Assembly: GCA_900546285.1 (NCBI GenBank) | Contig: URCJ01000056.1 | Coordinates: 1-8,867 of the forward strand | Reading direction: 5' to 3' | DNA from: an uncultured Solobacterium sp. | GTDB lineage: Bacteria; Bacillota_I; Bacilli_A; Erysipelotrichales; Erysipelotrichaceae | DNA length: 8,867 nt | In this document: positions 1 to 6,743 of the stretch, piece after piece | Layout of the letters: each line of letters opens with the position of its first letter | Numbering within the stretch: position 1 is the first letter of the stretch | Position numbers and translations under genes: made by a program | Notes under the pieces: model-generated | Databases searched by the model: none | Seen by the model: only the letters and a program-made list of their open reading frames with translations | What the model was told of the DNA's origin: nothing

Positions 1-38
1 CTTTTTTTATGTCAAATTTCGTATTTAATTTTTACACT

Positions 39-1988
39 TTAGTTCTCCGCCGGATGATAAGTCTTAACGACCTTTTGCACCCTATCTTTAATGTCATCTT
101 TATTCTTATAGGCTGCATCCAATAATTCTTCTAATTCTTTTAAGAATTCATCAGAATCGAAAGGTATTGGACAACCAATATGAATCAAATCATTATTAGT
201 TTTCTTTAAACCTTCCTCAGCCATAAGTTTCTCTTCAAATAGTTTTTCACCAGGTCTTAAACCAGAATAAATAATCTTAATATCTACATCTGGTGTATAA
301 CCTGAAAGTCTTATTAAATTACGAGCTAGTGTATCAATCTTAACTGGTTCACCCATATCTAAGACAAAGATCTCACCGCCCTTGGCATATGTACCTGCAA
401 GAAGTACTAAACTAACAGCCTCAGGTATTGTCATAAAGTATCTTATGATATCTGGATGAGTAACTGTAACAGGACCTCCTGCTTCAATTTGTTTCTTAAA
501 TAAAGGAATAACGGAACCATAACTGCCTAATACATTTCCAAATCTAACAGCTACAAATTCTGTCTTTGTAGATTTAAGTTCCTCTAATATACGGTTATTA
601 TCTTCATGATGTGTAAATATTTGAGGAATCTCATAAGCCTTACCCTCATTAATCTTATAGGCAAAAGTTTGAATAACCATCTCACACAATCTTTTTGAAG
701 CACCCATGATATTAGTAGGATTAACTGCTTTATCAGTAGATATAAGCACAAACTTCTTACAGCCATGAGACATAGCTGCATAAGCGGTCTTATAAGTACC
801 AATCGCATTATTCTTAATAGACTCACATGGACTATCTTCCATTAAAGGAACATGCTTATGAGCAGCTGCATGATATACAATATCAGGTCTAAATTGTTCA
901 AAGACTTGGAAAATTCTTCTACTATCTCTTACAGAACCTATAAGTGTTTCTAGTTTTAATTCAGGATACTTCTTCTTTAACTCAAGCTGAATATCATAGG
1001 CATTATTCTCATAGATATCAAACAATATTAATTGTTTAGGCTTGTGTGATGCTATTTGTCTAGCCAATTCTGAGCCAATAGAACCAACACCTGTAATTAA
1101 AACAACCTTGTCTTTTACATAATCAAACACTTCGCTCATATCAGGCTTAATAGGATCCCTACCTAATAAATCTTCTATTTGAACAGGCTTCATCTTACTA
1201 ACAGAAACATCACCTGTATACAATTGATACATACTTGGCAGATTCATAATCACACATTCTGTATCATTACATACTCTTAAGATATCTCTTTTATCTTCTG
1301 GCTTAGCACTAGGAATAGCTACATAAATCTTCTTAATATCAAATTTCTTAACTGCTTCCATAATAGAATCCCTACCGCCAAAGATAGGAACACCATCAAT
1401 ATATCTTCCCCACTTATTAGGATTATCATCAATGAAACAAGCCACCTTTTCATTAATCTCACGAGCACCCACAATATCCCTTTGAATCATTTGGCCAGCA
1501 CTACCAGCACCAATCAACATTACATTAGTCTCACTTTGTTTCTTACTAGTTCTACTTCTTAATAAAAGAATAAAACGATAAGAAAATCTAACACCCAAAG
1601 TTAAACAGAATTGAATAACGATACCTATTAAATAATAAGATGCAGGCATCTTATTATGAGTAGCTAACATTATAATTGGATATAAGATACCACTAATGAC
1701 AGTAGCCAAAATTACTCTTAATAGTTCTGAATAACTCGCAAATCTCCAAATACTTCTATATAGCTTTAAAAACCAGAATAAGATTACACAAAAGATTGCA
1801 TAAAATACAACACTCTTATAACAACCTTGCAAGTATTGAGATTCAATTGAACTAAACTCAAAATCAAACCTAACTAGTAGTGCTAATAAATATGAAAAAC
1901 AAATTGCCATAAAGTCATATACCATCAATATACCGGTAACAACTTCCCAATGTTCAATCCTTTTCCTACGCCTTAAATCTTCCTGCAT
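39..1988 (-). CDS. Membrane-bound nucleotide-sugar 4,6-dehydratase/epimerase, CapD/EpsC/PglF-like
   Basis: Likely converts a UDP-N-acetylhexosamine to its 4-keto-6-deoxy form for polysaccharide synthesis. Read as 649 aa, the usual length for the long family members. About four hydrophobic segments (roughly residues 19-41, 59-78, 90-110, 117-140) precede a first Rossmann-like domain (IGAGSAGQ near 159-166) and a C-terminal extended SDR domain from about 295. Visible family motifs are STDKAVNPTN (417-426) with Met428 and Lys432 where classical SDRs have Tyr and Lys, RFGNVLGS (482-489), RYFMTIPEA and GLRPGEKL. The nucleotide-binding turn reads TGVGSIGSE, one residue shorter than the TGAGGSIGSE I expect. 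There is also extra sequence between the SDR helix and RFGNVLGS. I chose ATG at 1988 because AAGGGGAG lies 8 nt upstream; the in-frame GTG at 1994 is only 2 nt from that SD. It follows the LCP gene by about 20 nt. The family is certain; the exact sugar is not. Confidence 0.93.
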   Translation of the reverse strand: MQEDLRRRKRIEHWEVVTGILMVYDFMAICFSYLLALLVRFDFEFSSIESQYLQGCYKSVVFYAIFCVILFWFLKLYRSIWRFASYSELLRVILATVISGILYPIIMLATHNKMPASYYLIGIVIQFCLTLGVRFSYRFILLLRSRTSKKQSETNVMLIGAGSAGQMIQRDIVGAREINEKVACFIDDNPNKWGRYIDGVPIFGGRDSIMEAVKKFDIKKIYVAIPSAKPEDKRDILRVCNDTECVIMNLPSMYQLYTGDVSVSKMKPVQIEDLLGRDPIKPDMSEVFDYVKDKVVLITGVGSIGSELARQIASHKPKQLILFDIYENNAYDIQLELKKKYPELKLETLIGSVRDSRRIFQVFEQFRPDIVYHAAAHKHVPLMEDSPCESIKNNAIGTYKTAYAAMSHGCKKFVLISTDKAVNPTNIMGASKRLCEMVIQTFAYKINEGKAYEIPQIFTHHEDNNRILEELKSTKTEFVAVRFGNVLGSYGSVIPLFKKQIEAGGPVTVTHPDIIRYFMTIPEAVSLVLLAGTYAKGGEIFVLDMGEPVKIDTLARNLIRLSGYTPDVDIKIIYSGLRPGEKLFEEKLMAEEGLKKTNNDLIHIGCPIPFDSDEFLKELEELLDAAYKNKDDIKDRVQKVVKTYHPAEN

Positions 1989-2008
1989 ATTCACATCTCC
2001 CCTTAAAA

Positions 2009-3010
2009 TTACTTATCTGGATAACCATACTTATCGTAGGTATTCTTCTCATTATCCATTACTGTCTTAGATGGCTTATAGTCATCAATAGAATAAATAT
2101 TTTTATGTAACTCTATTACTTGATCACTATAGTTTCTTAATAAATAGCCACCCAATCCTGGACAATTCAAAGTATCATCATAACCACCACTTGGTAACTT
2201 ATAAGTTTCTATATTATTCAAATCAAAGCCTATAATGTCATATAAATAAGTCTTAATCTGATCATTTGTAAAGTTAGTAGACACATAAGGTAAAAGTGAT
2301 ACAACCACATCCAACATATCCGTAAACCCAAGTGATGAGAACTTACTTACAATAGCTTGGATTACCGCATTTTGTCTTTCCATTCGCACGTAATCATTAT
2401 CAAGTTCTCTAATACGCGCGTATATTAATGCCAAATCTCCATTCAAGTGATTATTACCAGGACTGAGCCCCATCAAATTAGCTTCTCCATTAGATAAATA
2501 AATATCAACACCACCTACCGCATCTACAATGCTTTCAAGACCTGCAAAAGAAATAGAAACATAATTAGTAATATCCAAGTCTAAGTTATAGTTAAGTGTT
2601 TGTATAGCTAGTGTAGGACCACCAAACCAATAAGCCCAGTTATAATGGCCGTAACCTTGATAATCACCAGGGAAGTAAGCTACAACATCTCTTTCTACAC
2701 TGGTAATCATTATTTTTTTGTCTGTATAGTCAAGAGAAATAACTTTCATCGCATCTGATCTTTCGCTATCACCTTGGTCGTTCCCGGTGCTCGAATCTAC
2801 ACCAAACAACACAAAGTTAAAGACCTTATGAGCTTCCTTTACCTTGACAATGTCTTCATTGATATTGGCATCTTCCTTCTTAATTACTTCTCCCCTATTC
2901 ATCTTATTAAGTAGAGAATCAGCATATAAGTTAATAGCCAGATATGCTCCAGATATAACTATAAGTATACTTAATATAACAATTAATATTTTCTTAGTTC
3001 TATTTTTCAT
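2009..3010 (-). CDS. LytR-CpsA-Psr (LCP) family glycopolymer ligase
   Basis: LCP proteins transfer polyprenyl-phosphate-linked polymers, such as capsule or teichoic acid, to cell-wall peptidoglycan on the outer face of the membrane. The 333-aa protein has a short basic N-terminus, one membrane anchor (about residues 7-29) and an extracellular LCP domain (about 63-225). Expected conserved residues are present: FGVDSS (69-74), R84-S85-D86, SVERD with R107/D108, GGVDIYL (166-172), and the HLNGDLALIYARIRELDNDY stretch (188-207) followed by VRMERQ, with arginines 199, 201, 209 and 212. About 110 residues follow without a domain I recognise. The gene starts 3 nt after cpsB stops; no strong SD is visible, so translational coupling is likely. 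Its position after CpsB and CpsD fits attachment of this operon's own polymer. The family is certain; the substrate is inferred from context. Confidence 0.94.
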   Translation of the reverse strand: MKNRTKKILIVILSILIVISGAYLAINLYADSLLNKMNRGEVIKKEDANINEDIVKVKEAHKVFNFVLFGVDSSTGNDQGDSERSDAMKVISLDYTDKKIMITSVERDVVAYFPGDYQGYGHYNWAYWFGGPTLAIQTLNYNLDLDITNYVSISFAGLESIVDAVGGVDIYLSNGEANLMGLSPGNNHLNGDLALIYARIRELDNDYVRMERQNAVIQAIVSKFSSLGFTDMLDVVVSLLPYVSTNFTNDQIKTYLYDIIGFDLNNIETYKLPSGGYDDTLNCPGLGGYLLRNYSDQVIELHKNIYSIDDYKPSKTVMDNEKNTYDKYGYPDK

Positions 3011-3013
3011 ATC

Positions 3014-3745
3014 TTAAAACAACTTCTTCTTCACAGGTTTTAATTTAATAAGATCCTCATCCCTTAATACTCTAAGTGCATTCTCTTCAAAAAGAACATC
3101 AGCTGTCTCCTTATTAAACTTCTTTGTTATTAGATTGTATGCATCTAATAAAGTTAAAGGTCTATATTCATTATGTGCATCAGAACAAATAAAAGACACT
3201 TTACCCTGTTCAATAAGTTTAAACATCACATTCTTTGTTTGTTTGTGGTTCAAAGAACCTTGATTACACTGTAAAGAATATCCTTCTTTAAGCCATCTAT
3301 TTACGAAATCGTGGTTCTCTTGAACATAGTGATATCTTTCAGGATGGGCAATAATAATCTTATATTGAAGCGATATGTTATATAGATATTCATCGTATTC
3401 CTTTTTATAGTTATTAAAAGGAAATTCTACTAAAACATATCTAGAATCATTTAAAGAACATATCTCTTTATTTAACAATAAAGTGTCCAATTCACTATCA
3501 ATATATAGTTCATTACCCAAATATAAATCAACAGGTATGTCCTTTACGCTCTCTTCAAACTCATTAAAAAGCTTAGCCAATTCATTTCTTTTAATCTTAT
3601 ATTCATTTAAGCGCATAAAATGAGGAGTGATGCACACTGCATCAATCCCCTCTTTATATGCGTTTATTAATAATTGTCTTGATAATTCTAAACTAGAAGA
3701 ACCATCATCGACATTAGGCAAAATATGACAATGAATATCAACCAT
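3014..3745 (-). CDS. cpsB: CpsB/CapC-type protein-tyrosine phosphatase (PHP superfamily)
   Basis: Manganese-dependent phosphatase that removes phosphate from the tyrosine tail of the partner kinase CpsD, resetting the capsule switch in the cytoplasm. The 243-aa length is typical. Metal-binding PHP motifs are visible: HCH at residues 5-7, VDDG at 12-15, TPHF with His42, GNEL with Glu79, AHPER at 133-137 and SDAH with Asp189 and His191. The start codon overlaps the stop codon of cpsD by one base (TAATG), with AAGAAGGG about 7 nt upstream as SD, so the two are translationally coupled. Nothing looks damaged. Confidence 0.95.
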   Translation of the reverse strand: MVDIHCHILPNVDDGSSSLELSRQLLINAYKEGIDAVCITPHFMRLNEYKIKRNELAKLFNEFEESVKDIPVDLYLGNELYIDSELDTLLLNKEICSLNDSRYVLVEFPFNNYKKEYDEYLYNISLQYKIIIAHPERYHYVQENHDFVNRWLKEGYSLQCNQGSLNHKQTKNVMFKLIEQGKVSFICSDAHNEYRPLTLLDAYNLITKKFNKETADVLFEENALRVLRDEDLIKLKPVKKKLF

Positions 3746-4515
3746 TATTTGCCCTTCTTCTTGGTTTGACCATAACCATAACCATAGCCATAACCATAAG
3801 AACTACCATAATACTTCTTAACACGAGGAACACGAGTCATGACAATACCAAGGATATTAACCTTCTCTAGGCCATTTAACATGTCCTTAGTCTTCTCTAA
3901 TTCCTTCTTATCTACTACATTACAAGCAACACACAATAACGTACCATCACAAAGTGAAGACAAGAACAATCCATCAGAAACTAAACCAATAGGTGGACAG
4001 TCTAACAAGATAATGTCATAAACTTCTTTTAATGCATCCAAGAACTTCTTATAAGCTCTAGATTGAACAAGCTCACTCGCATAAGGATTCTTCTTACCAG
4101 CTAAAAGAATATCCAACTTATTAGTATAGTGAATAACTGCATCATTAAATGAACACTCATTCGCAACCACTTCACTAACACCCAACTTATTCTTAAGCTT
4201 AAACTTCTTATGTAAAGAAGAAGCTCTAAGGTCCATATCAATAAGTAATACCTTCTTACCTAATTGACTATATACATAAGCTAAGTTAGTAATAGTAGTA
4301 GACTTAGATTCACCTGCGGTAGAAGAAATAACATTAATAGTCTTAAGATTCTTATCATAATCTCTAAGGGCAATATTTGTTCTAAGAATTCTAAAAGCCT
4401 CAGCCTCAGCACTCTCAGGAGCCAACATTGTAACTAAATTATCAGAAGGAGTAGGAAACTTCTTACCAGTATCCTCAACAGTTGGAATACTTATTTCTTT
4501 TTCACTATTAGTCAT
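3745..4515 (-). CDS. cpsD: CpsD/CapB-type bacterial tyrosine kinase (BY-kinase)
   Basis: Cytoplasmic autophosphorylating tyrosine kinase that works with the membrane adaptor CpsC to control polymer length and export. The 256-aa protein has the ESAEAEAFRILRTNI helix typical of the family (about 34-48), a Walker A region at 64-73 (SSTAGESKST, Lys71), Walker A' LLIDMDLR (90-97) and Walker B IILLDCPP (168-175). The C-terminal tail carries seven tyrosines (235, 236, 240, 242, 244, 246, 248) in a GY repeat, the expected phosphorylation cluster. One oddity is Ser70 directly before the catalytic lysine, where glycine is usual. It overlaps cpsC by 8 nt and has a strong SD, AAGGAGG, 7 nt before its ATG. 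cpsB follows with a 1-nt overlap. Confidence 0.95.
   Translation of the reverse strand: MTNSEKEISIPTVEDTGKKFPTPSDNLVTMLAPESAEAEAFRILRTNIALRDYDKNLKTINVISSTAGESKSTTITNLAYVYSQLGKKVLLIDMDLRASSLHKKFKLKNKLGVSEVVANECSFNDAVIHYTNKLDILLAGKKNPYASELVQSRAYKKFLDALKEVYDIILLDCPPIGLVSDGLFLSSLCDGTLLCVACNVVDKKELEKTKDMLNGLEKVNILGIVMTRVPRVKKYYGSSYGYGYGYGYGQTKKKGK
3771..3800 (-). repeat. Hexanucleotide tandem repeat encoding Gly-Tyr units in the CpsD tail
   Basis: Five near-identical 6-bp units, on the plus strand CATAAC, CATAAC, CATAGC, CATAAC, CATAAG. On the coding strand they encode the alternating Tyr/Gly tail of the kinase. Because the unit is six bases, gain or loss stays in frame and would change the number of tyrosines. 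Confidence 0.85.
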
Positions 4516-5245
4516 AATCTTCCTCCTTAATACTTAACTCTGGAATATTTCCAATAATATGAATTTTAGAAGAATCAAAAATCTTCTTGACATCCTCTTC
4601 AGACTTAACCTTTGTATCAGTCAAAAGAATAATAACCGCAATAGCACCACAAATAACAACACCCATGACTAAACCTAAAGCACAATTCTTTGTAGTACTA
4701 GGACCCGACTTCTTAGTAGGCACTTTTGCATCTGATAAAGAAGTAACATTCTCAATCTGCATAATGTCATAAATCTTCTTCTCAAACACGCGAACAATCT
4801 CATTAGCTATATCAGCAGACAACTCAGGATCATTTGTAACAACCTTAATATTCATTACCTCAGTATTATTAGCACTAGATACAGTTACAATCTTAGTAAA
4901 CTTTTCAGTATCAATATCATACTTTGTATCTAAATCCAAATTATTAATAACAACATCTGAAATAGCCTCAGACATGATAATCTCATTATATGTATCCGCT
5001 AACTTTTGAGACAATTGAAGATCACTATATGTAACGTTTTGTTGACTAGTTGTTGTATCTTTCTTTTGAACAATAATCATCTTAGCCTCTGCAGTAAACT
5101 CTTCTTTAATAAAGAACTTAGTAACACAAAAAGCACCAGCCACACACACAAAACAAATTGTAATAAACAATAATAAGTTTTGTTTAGCAATCACAAACAA
5201 TTGTAACAAGTCAATTGTCTCTTGATTATTAATATCGTTATTCAT
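4508..5245 (-). CDS. cpsC: CpsC/Wzz-type polysaccharide co-polymerase and kinase adaptor
   Basis: Membrane protein that sets chain length and activates the separate kinase CpsD, the split arrangement usual in Gram-positives. The 245-aa protein has a short cytoplasmic N-terminus (ETIDLLQLFVIAKQN, the Wzz start), TM1 at about 24-45, an extracellular domain with the typical TAEAKMII strand and SQKLADTYNEII helix, and TM2 at about 187-208. A cytoplasmic tail ends in KIHIIGNIPEL. The proline-rich motif before TM2 is reduced (VPTKKSGPS, Pro176 and Pro182). Its ATG lies inside the end of the upstream gene (8-nt overlap) behind GGAGGAG, and it overlaps cpsD by 8 nt. Confidence 0.94.
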   Translation of the reverse strand: MNNDINNQETIDLLQLFVIAKQNLLLFITICFVCVAGAFCVTKFFIKEEFTAEAKMIIVQKKDTTTSQQNVTYSDLQLSQKLADTYNEIIMSEAISDVVINNLDLDTKYDIDTEKFTKIVTVSSANNTEVMNIKVVTNDPELSADIANEIVRVFEKKIYDIMQIENVTSLSDAKVPTKKSGPSTTKNCALGLVMGVVICGAIAVIILLTDTKVKSEEDVKKIFDSSKIHIIGNIPELSIKEEDYD

Positions 5246-6092
5246 TAGTCTCCTCCGTATTCTCCTTATACTCTACTTGTTGTTTCCTTAAAGTTAAACG
5301 CAAAGTACTTGTACCCGTATTACCCTCAGAATCAGTAACCTTATAAGTAATTGTATAAGTACCCTCTGACTCTACATAACCACCATACTTAGGAAACATT
5401 ACATCCTCCCAGTTAGTAGTAACTCTATTTTTTAATTCTTCACCATCATCATTGTCATCTTCTACTGACTCAACATTTCTTAAAAACCATTCATCAGAAA
5501 AATAAAGACCACTGCTTGTTTCAATTCTCTCTTGAATTAAATTAATTTTAGGAGCCTTAAGATCATCTACTTCAATAGTTGTAACAAGTGGCTCTACTTC
5601 ACTATGGTTTTTAGCAGTAACTTTAACATCATATTCACCCTTAAGATCATAGTTAACACCCTCAATATTGAAAGTATCATTAATCTCCCAGCCACAGCTA
5701 TTAACAAGTTTCAAGTATTCACTTGTCTTAAAAGTATCATGAATCTGTGCTCTTAAAGGTTGTAACAAAATAATATGATAAGTAGTCAATTCCCTATCAA
5801 CATCAACACCAACCTTTTCCTTAGTTATGTTATTAGCCTCATCAATCGCAACATAAGTAACATAGCCGTTATTAGCTATATCACTCAAAGTTCTCTCTTC
5901 CACAAAAAAAGATTTCAAATTATCATCACTCGCCTCAGCATACTTAGTTAAGTCATCATAAGACAATGAACATGAAATCTCTGGCTTTTGTTTAACATTA
6001 ATAGTAGGTGCTTTCTTATCAAAAGAAAAATTGGTTACTACAACACCAACTACACATAATATACAAATTATAATTAATAAAACTTTTTTCAT
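5238..6092 (-). CDS. Membrane-anchored protein with Ig-like (DUF5011-type) domains, first gene of the operon
   Basis: I do not recognise a named function. The 284-aa protein has a single N-terminal hydrophobic segment (about 4-21) after Lys-Lys, with no clear lipobox, so it is probably anchored with its body outside the cell. The rest looks like two or three consecutive beta-sandwich units: about 28-97 (APTINV to AIDEANNI), 98-176 (LKGEYDVKVTAKN), and 179-268, where EGTYTITYKVTDSEGNTGTS is a typical bacterial Ig-like/DUF5011 ending. The last 15 residues are acidic and probably disordered. An in-frame TAA lies two codons before the ATG, so the start is fixed. The SD is weak (AAAGAAA; GAGAGG is 22 nt away), unlike its neighbours. 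It overlaps cpsC by 8 nt, which ties it to chain-length control or export; that role is inferred. Confidence 0.8.
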   Translation of the reverse strand: MKKVLLIIICILCVVGVVVTNFSFDKKAPTINVKQKPEISCSLSYDDLTKYAEASDDNLKSFFVEERTLSDIANNGYVTYVAIDEANNITKEKVGVDVDRELTTYHIILLQPLRAQIHDTFKTSEYLKLVNSCGWEINDTFNIEGVNYDLKGEYDVKVTAKNHSEVEPLVTTIEVDDLKAPKINLIQERIETSSGLYFSDEWFLRNVESVEDDNDDGEELKNRVTTNWEDVMFPKYGGYVESEGTYTITYKVTDSEGNTGTSTLRLTLRKQQVEYKENTEETNE

Positions 6093-6215
6093 AAATTACT
6101 ATTTTCTTTTGATACCTCTCTACTTTCTTTTAATTTAATTAACTAATTGGGAAAAACAATGCAAAAAATAAATGTTGAAAAAAATGAATAAAAATGTTGC
6201 TTGCTCCCTTATAAA

Positions 6216-6331
6216 TGTCACATATTTTAGTCAAAAGTGTATAAAAACCCAGGCCCTTTATTAAAAGGACCCCTAATTTTTTTATAACTTTGACACAGTC
6301 TTATCTCAAAAATCAAGGCTAATATGTGACA
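6216..6331. repeat. Nested imperfect inverted repeat in the operon leader
   Basis: Outer arms are a perfect 11-bp inverted pair, TGTCACATATT at 6216-6226 and AATATGTGACA at 6321-6331. Inside lie GTCAAA (6230-6235) against TTTGAC (6289-6294) and TATAAAAA (6240-6247) against TTTTTATA (6279-6286), with a one-base bulge. The apex is the hairpin at 6252-6271. The right side has an unpaired insert of about 26 nt (6295-6320). Several arms nest in register, so an extended RNA fold is more likely than chance, although the DNA is AT-rich. Confidence 0.6.
6243..6271 (-). terminator. Terminator-like hairpin (candidate attenuator) upstream of the first operon gene
   Basis: On the minus strand GGTCCTTT pairs with AAAGGGCC around a 4-nt loop (TAAT), eight pairs including one G-U. 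TGGG and five T follow. It lies between the predicted promoter and the first gene, so it can act as an attenuator. On the plus strand the same stem has a C-A mismatch, followed by T7 a few bases on, but no plus-strand gene needs it. Confidence 0.5.
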
Positions 6332-6346
6332 AATATTTACATAACG

Positions 6347-6367
6347 ATTATAACATACCCCCCCCCC
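6347..6367 (-). promoter_or_regulatory. Extended -10 promoter with an upstream G10 tract
   Basis: Minus-strand TATAAT (6347-6352) is preceded by TGT (6353-6355), a perfect extended -10 (TGnTATAAT). Five bases upstream begins a run of ten G (C10 on plus, 6358-6367). With ten G the best -35-like hexamers are TTAAAA (spacer 19) or TTTAAA (spacer 20), both poor. The spacer shortens to 17 if two or three G are lost. It is the best placed promoter for the polysaccharide operon, with the start site expected near 6338-6341. Confidence 0.65.
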
Positions 6368-6368
6368 G

Positions 6369-6417
6369 ACTTTTTAAAGAAGCATGTTACTTATGCACAA
6401 AAAGTTACTAAACTTTT
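6369..6417. repeat. Overlapping dyads upstream of the operon promoter
   Basis: ACTTTTT (6369-6375) is complementary to AAAAAGT (6399-6405), enclosing GCAT (6382-6385) and ATGC (6393-6396). AAAAGTT (6400-6406) also pairs with AACTTTT (6411-6417) around a 4-nt loop. The two pairings are mutually exclusive. They could be a regulator site or a weak minus-strand terminator for readthrough from the right; I cannot tell which. Confidence 0.35.
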
Positions 6418-6454
6418 AGCCCAATTATTCTACTCCATAATAAGCATAAACTCA

Positions 6455-6490
6455 ATATGCTGTCAGCATATCTACGTGTCTGTACGACAC
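6455..6490. repeat. Two adjacent small dyads in the intergenic region
   Basis: ATATGCTGTCAGCATAT (6455-6471) is a perfect 7-bp inverted repeat around GTC. It is followed by GTGTC and GACAC (6476-6480, 6486-6490) around five bases. There is no T tract on either side, so a protein-binding site is more likely than a terminator. Nothing else gene-like is visible at 6420-6670. Confidence 0.4.
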
Positions 6491-6672
6491 AATAATATAC
6501 CCACAAAACGACAAATTATTTTGTCCAATGGTTTCAAAAGTATTTTGAATATGTTGGTTTCTATGGTTTAAATAACCTTCTTAATAAGAATCCACATAAT
6601 GTTGTTTATTTGGAGTAGTCGTCATGAAATGATAATTTGTTATTAATCTAAGGGGTACGAGCGAATTCAGAA

Positions 6673-6743
6673 GTTTTATTCCCAACTTTATTCCCAACCT
6701 TTAATTGTTTTGTTATATTTTAGAAGTTGGGAATAAAACAATT
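6673..6743. repeat. 12-bp tandem repeat with 16-bp inverted partner
   Basis: TTTATTCCCAAC occurs twice in tandem (6675-6686, 6687-6698). The 16-mer GTTTTATTCCCAACTT (6673-6688) recurs as a perfect inverted copy at 6724-6739. A second, competing inverted pair is AATTGTTTT (6703-6711) with AAAACAATT (6735-6743). No T tract follows in either direction. The layout, two direct copies and one inverted, suggests binding sites for a regulator or recombinase. From 6744 to 6892 I see only AT-rich sequence with no gene. Confidence 0.7.

Larger units (their letters stand above)
6093..6340 (-). promoter_or_regulatory. Long structured 5' leader of the polysaccharide operon
   Basis: If transcription begins about 7 nt after the -10 box at 6347-6352, the operon has an untranslated leader of roughly 245 nt. 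It starts almost exactly at the outer arm of a long inverted repeat (6331), contains the terminator-like hairpin at 6243-6271, and ends in an AT-rich stretch with a weak SD before 6092. The layout resembles leaders controlled by attenuation or processive antitermination, as known for other Firmicute polysaccharide operons (the EAR element, LoaP). I cannot identify a specific RNA family. Confidence 0.5.

Noticed and set aside
1..38. Terminator at the left edge after the dehydratase gene
   Set aside because: No hairpin is visible before the window ends; the operon probably continues past position 1.
3839..4772. Plus-strand frames of about 60 codons opposite cpsD and cpsC
   Set aside because: They lie antisense to well-supported genes and lack an SD or any recognisable motif.
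6211..6234. Second minus-strand promoter, TTGACT with TATAAG
   Set aside because: The spacing is only 15 bp and no extended -10 is present; the promoter at 6347 is clearly stronger.
6290..6325. Plus-strand TTGACA as a promoter
   Set aside because: The -35 is perfect, but no -10 lies at 15-19 bp; TAATAT is 24 bp away. No plus-strand gene follows.
6216..6331. Invertible promoter (inverton) flanked by the 11-bp arms
   Set aside because: The arms could serve as inversion sites, but the good -10 lies outside the segment and the inner arms also pair in register, which a leader hairpin explains better. Reads from the opposite orientation would revive the idea.
6326..6571. Plus-strand 81-codon open frame
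   Set aside because: It runs through the C10 tract, the predicted promoter and several dyads, has no SD, and its translation shows no recognisable domain. It is most likely chance.
6649..6668. tRNA-like T-arm remnant (GAGCGAATTC)
   Set aside because: Only a few bases resemble a T-loop; no acceptor or anticodon stem can be formed around it.
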